Below, one piece after another: positions 6,146 through 12,521 of a stretch of DNA of 18,208 bases. The position numbers and the translations under genes were made by a program. The stretch is taken from positions 1-18,208 of the forward strand of contig CAYHVH010000016.1 in NCBI GenBank assembly GCA_964360335.1, in the 5' to 3' direction. The notes beneath the pieces were generated by a model, which saw only the letters and a list, made by a program, of their open reading frames with translations, was not told the origin of the DNA and did not search any database. The stretch's first letter is position 1, and every line of letters begins with the position of its first letter. The DNA is from CAYHVH01 sp964360335 (lineage in GTDB: Bacteria; Patescibacteriota; Doudnabacteria; UBA920; 2-01-FULL-46-14).

Positions 6146-6188
6146 CAAAATCAAAGCCGTCCACTGTCCTCTGTCCCGGTCCACTGAA

Positions 6189-7109
6189 TCAGAACCACTT
6201 TTTCAATTTGAAAATCAGCAGGAGCAACGCAGAAGAGAACGCCATAATTCCGGCGACAATCCAGAAGCCAAAGGGGTGGTGTCGGAAAGGGATGCCCTCG
6301 ACTGCGACGCCGAACAAAAAGGCCACCAAAGTCGCGGGCAGGACGATCGCGGAAAAAATCGAAATGACTTTGCTGATTTCGCTCAAGCGGTGGGAGGCCA
6401 AAGATTGGCTGGTTTCGTGGAGGGTGTCTACGGTTTCCTTGAGGGTTTCCAAAATGTCCCAGATGTTTCCCGAATATTCCAGGAGGTCTTTGTAGTACAG
6501 CCGGGATTGGGGAAAGTTGAGATACGAGGCCCGGCGCTTGGGGAGTTTGTCCAGCACGTAGTGGTGCGTTTTCATCATCCGGCGGAATTCAATGATGTTT
6601 TTTTTCATTAGGGCAATTTTGGAAAGCATATCCAAATCGCGCTGGTGGAAAATCCGGGTTTCAATTTTGCTCACGTCCTCGTTCATGTGGTCGAGGATGG
6701 GGTAGGAGCGGCGGAACAGGGTTTCCAGGATTCGGTACAAGAGTTGTCCGGGGCCGTGGGTCATGAGCTCGTCCCGGCTCCGGACATCCCCCCGGGTCCG
6801 GTCGAAGAGGGCCCCCAGGGAGTGGATGTCCCCGTAGTGGGCGGTCAGCACAAAATTTTCGCCCACAAAAAAATCCACTTCTCCCGCCACGATCTCTTGG
6901 GTTTCCTTGTGATAGACGGGAAAGAGGAGGACCAAAAAGTCGTAACCGTCTCCTTGGTCGATGTGCGGTCGCTGCTGGTGTTCGCTGACTGCTTGAAAGT
7001 GGAGTTCGTGAAATCGAAAGTTGTTGCGCAACCACTGGATTTCCTCGGCGCCCGGATTGACGAGGTCAATCCATCGCAGGTTTTTGGTATGAATGGTTTG
7101 GATGTTCAC
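6189..7109 (-). CDS. CorA-family divalent cation transporter lacking the GMN motif
   Basis: The protein has 306 residues. The soluble N-terminal alpha/beta domain (1-130) is followed by long helices (135-245), then two membrane segments at the C-terminus (about 250-268 and 282-301) and a basic tail KLKKWF, the CorA layout. CorA proteins conduct Mg2+, Co2+ or Ni2+ through a pentameric pore whose selectivity loop begins with Gly-Met-Asn after the first membrane helix. Here that position reads Gly267-Val268-Ala269 (LFGVAVEGIP), so the Asn that contacts hydrated ions is missing although the flanking sequence aligns well. GTG 7109 is the start because the frame has a stop a few codons above and no other start codon between. 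A weak GGA lies next to it. The family is secure; transport of Mg2+ is not. Confidence 0.85.
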   Translation of the reverse strand: MNIQTIHTKNLRWIDLVNPGAEEIQWLRNNFRFHELHFQAVSEHQQRPHIDQGDGYDFLVLLFPVYHKETQEIVAGEVDFFVGENFVLTAHYGDIHSLGALFDRTRGDVRSRDELMTHGPGQLLYRILETLFRRSYPILDHMNEDVSKIETRIFHQRDLDMLSKIALMKKNIIEFRRMMKTHHYVLDKLPKRRASYLNFPQSRLYYKDLLEYSGNIWDILETLKETVDTLHETSQSLASHRLSEISKVISIFSAIVLPATLVAFLFGVAVEGIPFRHHPFGFWIVAGIMAFSSALLLLIFKLKKWF

Positions 7110-7190
7110 TCCGTTTTGAGAGTTTGTGTTTTAGATTGACGGCACTGGTTTTGGCATTTCGCCCTTTCATTTAACGGGAAAAACGCGGGT

Positions 7191-7220
7191 TTGTCAAAAG
7201 GCGGAGAATTCTGTTATAAT
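7191..7220 (+). promoter_or_regulatory. Promoter of the DNA-pump operon
   Basis: TTGTCA (7191-7196), an 18-bp spacer and TATAAT (7215-7220) preceded by TG (extended -10, TGTTATAAT). The start site would be at about 7227-7230, giving a leader of 0-3 nt before ATG 7230. It reads away from the divergent CorA gene. Confidence 0.8.
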
Positions 7221-7229
7221 TTTTTTGTC

Positions 7230-7850
7230 ATGGAACAGCAGGCGGCGGTTCTAAGCGAGCTTCAGAAGGAATTTCAAGCGCACCAGCAAAGCGGCGCTCT
7301 GACTTCCTTCCAACCTTCGCCGAAATTGAGTCAGGCCTTTGGCAAGTTAGTCAGGACCCTGGAGTCCAGGCGGCAGCTGGGAGAGTTGACGACCCAGGAA
7401 GAATCTTGGCTTGCCGCCGTTGACCAGTTGCTGGGAAGAATCGGGACTTATAACCTTGGCCGCCGAACCAGCAGTTCGGCGAAAACTCCCGCTCTGGAAA
7501 AGCGGGGGACCTTGGTTTACGATTTCCAGTCGAAGCAGTTGGCGGAGGAGCCGGAGGAGGCGCCGCCGAACCTCTCGGTCCCGAAAATTTCCTCCTCGGA
7601 AGCCGAGCGCATCATTTCCCTCCTGGACCAGCAATTTGAAGAAAAAGTCATGAAAAAAATTCGCGAGCGTCACCCTCTGGAGAATGCGGCTCTTCCCGAA
7701 CAGCTGGAGTTCGGTCCCCCGGAACAGGCATCAGCGGCCGGGCAGAGCTTGGACGAATATCTCACCAAGGTCCGCGCCGACCGGCCGAATCTGCCCTTCT
7801 TGGACGAAGACAGCTATAAGGATTTAAGCAAGCTCGCTCCAAGCCGATGA
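7230..7850 (+). CDS. Hypothetical protein, first gene of the DNA-pump operon
   Basis: The protein has 206 residues and is not recognised. It is soluble, with no signal peptide or membrane segment. Residues about 3-70 are predicted helical and rich in Gln, Glu and Leu; about 71-118 form a polar, Pro/Glu-rich linker (including EEPEEAPP); 121-145 form another helix (SEAERIISLLDQQFEEKVMKK); the C-terminus is acidic. ATG 7230 was chosen over an in-frame TTG at 7191 because that TTG is the -35 hexamer of the promoter. It overlaps the next gene by 4 bp (ATGA). Helical linkers suggest a structural or adaptor role with the ATPase downstream; this is inference from the operon. Confidence 0.8.
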   Translation: MEQQAAVLSELQKEFQAHQQSGALTSFQPSPKLSQAFGKLVRTLESRRQLGELTTQEESWLAAVDQLLGRIGTYNLGRRTSSSAKTPALEKRGTLVYDFQSKQLAEEPEEAPPNLSVPKISSSEAERIISLLDQQFEEKVMKKIRERHPLENAALPEQLEFGPPEQASAAGQSLDEYLTKVRADRPNLPFLDEDSYKDLSKLAPSR

Positions 7851-8191
7851 ATTACGATTTGAACAAGGAAATAGACGAATATTCCGAGGAACTGTTTTCC
7901 GATTTGGGGCCGATGGCCTTGCCGGAGGAAACAAAGGCCGATCTTTATGCTCGCCTGGAGGAGCACCTCCACAAGGCGCTGCTCACGGTGTTGACTCCGG
8001 TTTTGCACGGTCAAGAAATCCGGCGGATTCACGAGGCCTTGGAGCAGGAGGATTATAAGATGCTCAACAAGATTCTGAAAAAATACCCGCAGTACAAAAA
8101 TCAGCTGGAAGGGAAAATTGAACAAGAATTCAAAAATTTGAAAGCCGTTATCGCCGAGGAGCAAAAAAATGCCAGCCGAGGGACAGTTTAG
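7847..8191 (+). CDS. Hypothetical small helical protein
   Basis: The protein has 114 residues, all predicted alpha-helical, with no Cys, no membrane segment and many charged residues. The middle, LYARLEEHLHKALLTVLTPVL, is amphipathic, and YKMLNKILKKYPQYKNQL is basic. It starts at ATG 7847, overlapping the stop of the previous gene by 4 bp (translational coupling), and its 3' end overlaps the next gene by 23 bp. The family is not recognised; the packing implies a fixed ratio with its neighbours. Confidence 0.8.
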   Translation: MNYDLNKEIDEYSEELFSDLGPMALPEETKADLYARLEEHLHKALLTVLTPVLHGQEIRRIHEALEQEDYKMLNKILKKYPQYKNQLEGKIEQEFKNLKAVIAEEQKNASRGTV

Positions 8192-8543
8192 GGAACCGCG
8201 GGAAATAAAACCGCTACCCGGGGAAACTCAAGCGGGGCGGGAGGAAGAAGGATTGGAGCCTGTGGGAGAAGGGTCAGCAGCGGAGGGCAGTTTTCTGCGG
8301 GAGCGAGTTTCCGTTTTCAAGATTCCCGAACCGCCGTTGCCAACTGACCTGCGGCAGCCGGAATCGGCGGAGGGACCGCCGACTTTGCAGCAGACCATGC
8401 AGAAGGAAGGAACCCGGGAGGAGGAGGCCCAGAGGCAAATTCAGGACGCCAAAATCTCACCCAGCCAACTGGAATTCTTGCTTGCCAGGATTTTTCAAGC
8501 TCGGACAAGAAAACCAGGAGACCCCGAACAAAAAGAACTTTAG
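8169..8543 (+). CDS. Hypothetical Pro/Glu-rich protein
   Basis: The protein has 124 residues. Residues 1-90 are of low complexity, rich in Glu, Pro, Gly and Gln, and probably disordered. A short helix (about 98-112, PSQLEFLLARIFQAR) precedes a charged tail. The ATG at 8169 lies inside the end of the previous gene (23-bp overlap), and the stop is 6 bp before the ATPase start. The family is not recognised. A disordered protein with a terminal helix next to a membrane ATPase could be a tether or adaptor; this is a guess. Confidence 0.7.
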   Translation: MPAEGQFREPREIKPLPGETQAGREEEGLEPVGEGSAAEGSFLRERVSVFKIPEPPLPTDLRQPESAEGPPTLQQTMQKEGTREEEAQRQIQDAKISPSQLEFLLARIFQARTRKPGDPEQKEL

Positions 8544-8549
8544 ACACCA

Positions 8550-11063
8550 ATGGACAATCCTTTAGTCTTATTGCTTTTTCTGCTTCTCGGTTTGGCCGGG
8601 TCTTTGGTCCTGCTCCTGGGGTTGCGCGGGCGAATCTTCAAACTCCGGGCCGGACCACGGCTTTTGAACTCGGTGTTCCTGGAAATCTCCGTGCCCAAGG
8701 AAGTTACCACCTTGGACAAGGAACAGGAGGCGGTCAAGGAGGAAAAAGAAATTATCGGGGTCGCCGAGCAGCTGTTTACCACCCTGTCGCACACCGAACG
8801 GCGGGGATTTTCGACGTTTTTCCTCGGCCACGACACTTTGAGTTTTGAAATTTTGAGCGCGGACAAAAAAATCTCCTTTTTGATTAACTGCCCGCAGAAG
8901 CTTCGGGACTTGGTGGAAAAACAAATCCACGCCCAATACCCGACCGCGTACATTGAAGAAGTTTTACCGCCGCGCATCATCCAAAATGAAGAGGCCTTGG
9001 CAGCCGCGGAGCTGGGGCTGCAAAAACGCTATCTGTTTCCCCTCAAAACCTACAAATTGATGGAGAGCGATCCGTTGAGCGCCCTGACCAACAGCTTGTC
9101 CAAACTGGGAAGTCGGGAAGCCGCCGTCATTCAGTTGGTCCTAAGTCCGGCCGGTTCGAGTTGGCGGCACCGGGTTTTGCATATCGCACGGGAGATCCAG
9201 AAAGGGAAATCCCTGGAAGTCGTGACTTCACCAAGCCAGAAAGTCTTGAGCGTTTTGCTCCAGGGCCTAAACGATTTTGGCTCTGCCATCTTTTCTCCCA
9301 AGCAGAAATCCGAAGAGCTCCGGTACGGCAAACGGGCCCGGGAGCAGGAGTACAAGCAGTTGACGCCTATGCAGCAGGACGTCGTCAAGCGGCTGGAAGA
9401 AAAAGCCTCCAAAAGCGGGTTCGAAGCCAATCTCCGAGTGGTGGTTACGAGTACCACCCTCCCTGAGGCCCAGAGCCATTTGCGTAACGTATTGTCCTCT
9501 TTCATGCAGTACCACCAGCCGCCTATGAACGGGTTTCGGGTGCTCAAGCGTTCTCCGCGGGCGGTGGCGAGAGATATGGTGCTGCGCCGTTTCCAGCCGC
9601 GCACGTTTCGCAGAATGATTTTGACGACCGAGGAACTTGGCAGTCTCTGGCATTTACCGACCAAATTTACCCAAACGCCAAACATCAAATGGCTGCCGTC
9701 CAAGCGGGCCCCCGCGCCGGTGAATGTCCCAACCACGGGCTTGCTCTTGGGAGCGAATGTTTATCGGGGAGTGCGAACCGAGATTCGGATTGCGCCGGAC
9801 GACCGGCGCCGTCACATGTACATCATCGGGCGCACGGGCACGGGCAAGTCCGAGTTTATGAAGGGGCTCATTCGCCAGGATATCGAAGCCGGCTTGGGGC
9901 TGTGTGTGATTGATCCGCACGGCGATTTGGTGGATGATTTGCTGCAGTACGTTCCCAAGGAGCGGGCCGAGGACGTGGTGGTGTTCGAACCGTTTGATCT
10001 GGAGCGCCCCATGGGACTGAATATGCTGGAAGTGAAATCCGCGGAAGAAAAAGATTTTGCGGTTCAGGAAATGATTGAAATTTTCTATAAACTTTTTCCT
10101 CCGGAAATCATCGGCCCGATGTTTGAGCACAATATGCGCAACGTCATGCTGACCTTGATGGCTGACCAGGAGTATCCCGGAACGATTGCGGAGATTCCCC
10201 GGATGTTCACCGATCCCCAGTTTCAAAAATATAAAATCGCCAAGGTCGGCGATTCGGTGGTGCGCGCGTTTTGGGAGCAGGAAATGGCCAAGACGACGGA
10301 ATTTCACAAATCGGAAATGTTGGGGTATCTGATTTCCAAGGTCGGCCGCTTCGTGGAAAACGAAATGATGCGCAATATCATCGGCCAAGCCCATTCCGCC
10401 TTTGATTTCCGGGAAATCATGGACGAGGGCAAGATTTTGCTCATCAACCTGTCCAAAGGGAAAACCGGCGAGGTCAACTCCAAACTTTTGGGCTTGATTG
10501 TCGTCAGCAAGTTGCAGATGGCCGCCTTGTCGCGCGCCGATTTGCCGGAACGAGGGCGGCGAGACTTTTATTTGTATATCGATGAGTTTCAAAATTTTGT
10601 GACCGATAGCCTGGCGACCATTCTCTCGGAGGCCCGGAAGTACCATTTGAATCTGGTGATGGCCCACCAGTATATCTCGCAGTTGGTGCACGAAAACAAC
10701 ACCAAAATCCGCGACGCGGTTTTTGGCAACGCCGGGACCATGGTCAGTTTCCGCATCGGCGTGGAGGACGCGGAAATTATGGCTAAGGAGTTTGCCCCGG
10801 TCTTTAACGAATTCGACGTCATCAACATCGATCGCTTCCACGCCTACGTGAAATTGATGATAAGCGGCACGGCCTCGCGGCCGTTCAACATGCAGACTTT
10901 GCCGCCCCTTGCTCCAGCCGCCCCCGAGCTCGCTGCTGCCATCAAGCGGCTCTCCAAGCTGAAATACAGCCGGCCCCGGAGCGAGGTGGAGGGGGAGATT
11001 TTGGAGCGAGCTCGCCTCGGGCAAATTCAGCCTCATCAGCTGGGGATTGAGCGAACGATTTAA
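8550..11063 (+). CDS. Type IV secretion/conjugation-type DNA-pump ATPase (TraD/VirD4-HerA-like)
   Basis: The protein has 837 residues. One N-terminal membrane helix (4-24) is followed by a mixed alpha/beta region (about 60-390) of the kind found in orphan conjugation-type ATPases, then a RecA-like motor domain: Walker A GRTGTGKS (427-434), VIDPHGD (strand 2 region), Walker B YLYIDEFQ with Asp678-Glu679, and an AHQY motif after it that corresponds to the Gln sensor of VirD4 coupling proteins. The C-terminus ends after LPP with a short helical tail. Proteins of this type form hexameric rings that move DNA or DNA-protein across membranes. No relaxase, VirB or pilin genes are present here, so the substrate is unknown. 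It is the last gene of a four-gene operon, without a visible terminator before the next promoter at 11076. Confidence 0.88.
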   Translation: MDNPLVLLLFLLLGLAGSLVLLLGLRGRIFKLRAGPRLLNSVFLEISVPKEVTTLDKEQEAVKEEKEIIGVAEQLFTTLSHTERRGFSTFFLGHDTLSFEILSADKKISFLINCPQKLRDLVEKQIHAQYPTAYIEEVLPPRIIQNEEALAAAELGLQKRYLFPLKTYKLMESDPLSALTNSLSKLGSREAAVIQLVLSPAGSSWRHRVLHIAREIQKGKSLEVVTSPSQKVLSVLLQGLNDFGSAIFSPKQKSEELRYGKRAREQEYKQLTPMQQDVVKRLEEKASKSGFEANLRVVVTSTTLPEAQSHLRNVLSSFMQYHQPPMNGFRVLKRSPRAVARDMVLRRFQPRTFRRMILTTEELGSLWHLPTKFTQTPNIKWLPSKRAPAPVNVPTTGLLLGANVYRGVRTEIRIAPDDRRRHMYIIGRTGTGKSEFMKGLIRQDIEAGLGLCVIDPHGDLVDDLLQYVPKERAEDVVVFEPFDLERPMGLNMLEVKSAEEKDFAVQEMIEIFYKLFPPEIIGPMFEHNMRNVMLTLMADQEYPGTIAEIPRMFTDPQFQKYKIAKVGDSVVRAFWEQEMAKTTEFHKSEMLGYLISKVGRFVENEMMRNIIGQAHSAFDFREIMDEGKILLINLSKGKTGEVNSKLLGLIVVSKLQMAALSRADLPERGRRDFYLYIDEFQNFVTDSLATILSEARKYHLNLVMAHQYISQLVHENNTKIRDAVFGNAGTMVSFRIGVEDAEIMAKEFAPVFNEFDVINIDRFHAYVKLMISGTASRPFNMQTLPPLAPAAPELAAAIKRLSKLKYSRPRSEVEGEILERARLGQIQPHQLGIERTI

Positions 11064-11075
11064 CCTCCCCCGGAT

Positions 11076-11104
11076 TTGCAACTTTTTCTTGCTTGCGGTA
11101 TAGT
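11076..11104 (+). promoter_or_regulatory. Promoter for the conserved hypothetical gene at 11200
   Basis: TTGCAA (11076-11081), a 17-bp spacer and TATAGT (11099-11104). The predicted start site is near 11111, giving a leader of about 89 nt, unusually long for this window. Confidence 0.7.
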
Positions 11105-11116
11105 GTGAGTATAAAA

Positions 11117-11177
11117 CTTCTCTAGAGAGAAGACACAAAAGTTAAAAATAAGACAAATCTGCCTGCCGCAAGGCAGG
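11117..11177 (+). promoter_or_regulatory. Structured 5' leader with two hairpins
   Basis: CTTCTCT-AG-AGAGAAG (11117-11132; six pairs with a TAGA loop is the realistic fold) and CCTGCC-GCAA-GGCAGG (11162-11177), a stem closed by a GNRA tetraloop. Both fall within the predicted transcript before the GTG start at 11200. The second resembles palindromic mini-repeats of CPR genomes. There is no poly-U tract and no match to a riboswitch class that I recognise. Confidence 0.5.
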
Positions 11178-11199
11178 ACTTAACACCAAGACAAAAGCT

Positions 11200-11802
11200 G
11201 TGGATAAACTTTCAAACTTGGCGCTTTTGGCCCAAATGCTGGAGAGCGCCGAAAAAAACATCCAAGCCGCAAGGCAGCTCTTGCGGGAAATTATGGGTAC
11301 TCGGCCCGCGGTTTTTGCGGTCGCGGAAAAGGCCAAGGTCCTTACTCCCTCCGGCATAGGGAAGATTATTGAGGGGGTGTTTGACGGGCAAAATATGATG
11401 GGCCCGGACGGCAAAAAGTATCCGGTTCCCGCCAATTACGCCTCCAAATCCAAACTTGTGGAGGGCGATATTTTGAAACTCACCATATCCGAGGACGGCT
11501 CTTTCATCTACAAGCAAATCGGACCGGTGGAACGGCAGAAAAAGATTGGCCTCGTATCCCAAACCGAGTTGGGTGAATATCGGGTCGTGGCGGACGGCAA
11601 AGCCTACAAAGTTTTGCTGGCCTCTCTCACTTATTTCAAAGCCCAGCCCGGCGATGAAGTGACAATCGTGCTTCCCAAGGAGCAAGAAGCGGAATGGGCG
11701 GCCCTCGAGAACCTCATCAAAAGCGGGGCGGCGGCCAATGATTCGCTGTCTCCGGCGGAGCCTCGGGATTTGGATCAAGATCTGGAGTTAGGCGAAGAAT
11801 AA
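11200..11802 (+). CDS. Conserved-looking hypothetical protein with helical N-terminus and beta-rich body
   Basis: The protein has 200 residues and no membrane segment. Residues 1-32 form an amphipathic helix (LSNLALLAQMLESAEKNIQA). Residues about 38-110 and 115-165 are predicted beta-rich segments with the pattern GKIIEGVFDGQNMMG, GDILKLTI and GEYRVVADGKAYKVLL, then a helix (EQEAEWAALENLIKS) and an acidic tail (DLDQDLELGEE). The even beta pattern suggests small barrel folds that could bind nucleic acid, but this is weak. Proteins of this look occur in Parcubacteria genomes from memory; no function is known to me. The GTG start at 11200 has no Shine-Dalgarno; ATG 11236 is the alternative but would cut into the N-terminal helix. 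The GtrA-like gene follows after 5 bp. Confidence 0.78.
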   Translation: MDKLSNLALLAQMLESAEKNIQAARQLLREIMGTRPAVFAVAEKAKVLTPSGIGKIIEGVFDGQNMMGPDGKKYPVPANYASKSKLVEGDILKLTISEDGSFIYKQIGPVERQKKIGLVSQTELGEYRVVADGKAYKVLLASLTYFKAQPGDEVTIVLPKEQEAEWAALENLIKSGAAANDSLSPAEPRDLDQDLELGEE

Positions 11803-11807
11803 TAGCA

Positions 11808-12419
11808 ATGCTGGCTTTATTTTTTCAGGCCACGAGGTTTTTGGGGATTGGTTTTTTAAATACCGCGGTAGATTTCGCGGTTCTTAATTTATTTGTCTCC
11901 CTCTTGGGCATTTACCGGGGCGTGGAGCTCGGTTTTTTAAACGTCATCTCTTTCTCGATCGCCGTGCTGCACAGTTTTTTTTGGAACAAGTATTGGACGT
12001 TTGCCTCCAGCGATGACCGGGCGATCCTCCAGAATCTGGGAAAATTCGTCGCCGCCGCCGTCCTCGGGATTGCTCTCCTCGGCGCGGTAGTCTGGGGCTC
12101 CAAGCAGGAATTCGGCCCGGTTTATTATTTCGTGGCGCTTCTGGTCTTGGCGGTCGGCGAGGTTGTGCTGTGGAAGACTTTCCGGTTAGTGCTCGCGGGG
12201 CAAGCTCCAGGCGCTCCCAAGGAATTGCTGTTGTTTGTTGTGGTGAGCATTGTGGGCACCCTAATCAACAGCGCTCTCGTGGCGGTGGTGACAGGAAAGA
12301 TCGAGCCGCAATTCGGGCTCAATAAGGAGCTGTGGCTGAATGTGGTAAAGGCCGCCGCTACGGCGGTGTCCCTGATTTGGAATTTCTTGGGCTACAAGAT
12401 TTTCGTTTTCAAACGCTAA
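11808..12419 (+). CDS. GtrA-like polytopic membrane protein
   Basis: The protein has 203 residues. GtrA proteins are thought to flip polyprenyl-phosphate sugars across the membrane for glycan decoration. The start FLGIGFLNTAVDF matches the family's first helix, and two characteristic ends are present: SFFWNKYWTF (56-65) and NFLGYKIFVF (192-201). Classical GtrA proteins have about 120-140 residues and four helices. Here six can be drawn (11-33, 42-59, 78-97, 106-122, 141-162, 176-194), as if an extra helix pair were inserted between the two halves. It starts 5 bp after the preceding stop and lacks a Shine-Dalgarno, so it probably shares that gene's transcript. A terminator follows its stop. 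Confidence 0.75.
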   Translation: MLALFFQATRFLGIGFLNTAVDFAVLNLFVSLLGIYRGVELGFLNVISFSIAVLHSFFWNKYWTFASSDDRAILQNLGKFVAAAVLGIALLGAVVWGSKQEFGPVYYFVALLVLAVGEVVLWKTFRLVLAGQAPGAPKELLLFVVVSIVGTLINSALVAVVTGKIEPQFGLNKELWLNVVKAAATAVSLIWNFLGYKIFVFKR

Positions 12420-12455
12420 AAATTAGAAGCTGACAGACGGTAGTTGGTATTTCGG

Positions 12456-12479
12456 AGGCCTCCCAAAGGGGGCTTTTTT
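12456..12479 (+). terminator. Intrinsic terminator after the GtrA-like gene
   Basis: GCCTCC-caaa-GGGGGC (12458-12473, one G-U pair) followed directly by six T residues (12474-12479). AG before the stem can pair with the first T residues. It separates the GtrA-like gene from the dnaX promoter. Confidence 0.75.
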
Positions 12480-12480
12480 G

Positions 12481-12489
12481 TGGTATTAT
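12481..12489 (+). promoter_or_regulatory. Extended -10 of the dnaX promoter
   Basis: TGGTATTAT (TG-n-TATTAT) lies directly after the terminator and 32 nt before ATG 12522. No good -35 is visible, which is usual for extended -10 promoters. Confidence 0.5.
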
Positions 12490-12521
12490 TCATTCAGATT
12501 TATTCCCTGAGTGAATTTGTT

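Noticed and set aside
6159..6186. Direct repeat GTCCACTG, two copies 20 bp apart
   Set aside because: It is only 8 bp, in a short intergenic gap with CT-rich bias; chance or minor slippage is enough to explain it.
7191..7229. TTG start at 7191 for the first gene of the DNA-pump operon
   Set aside because: The TTG is part of the -35 hexamer of a strong promoter whose -10 lies at 7215-7220, so it would not be transcribed; ATG 7230 is the start.
9654..11138. 494-residue open frame on the minus strand opposite the DNA-pump ATPase
   Set aside because: It is antisense to a gene with clear Walker motifs. Its composition (many His, Arg and Gln, no domain pattern) is that of a shadow frame in G+C-rich DNA.
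12444..12521. Longer dnaX start at 12444
   Set aside because: The extra 26 residues would be coded by the terminator and promoter, and MSEVLYRKYRP is the conserved DnaX N-terminus.
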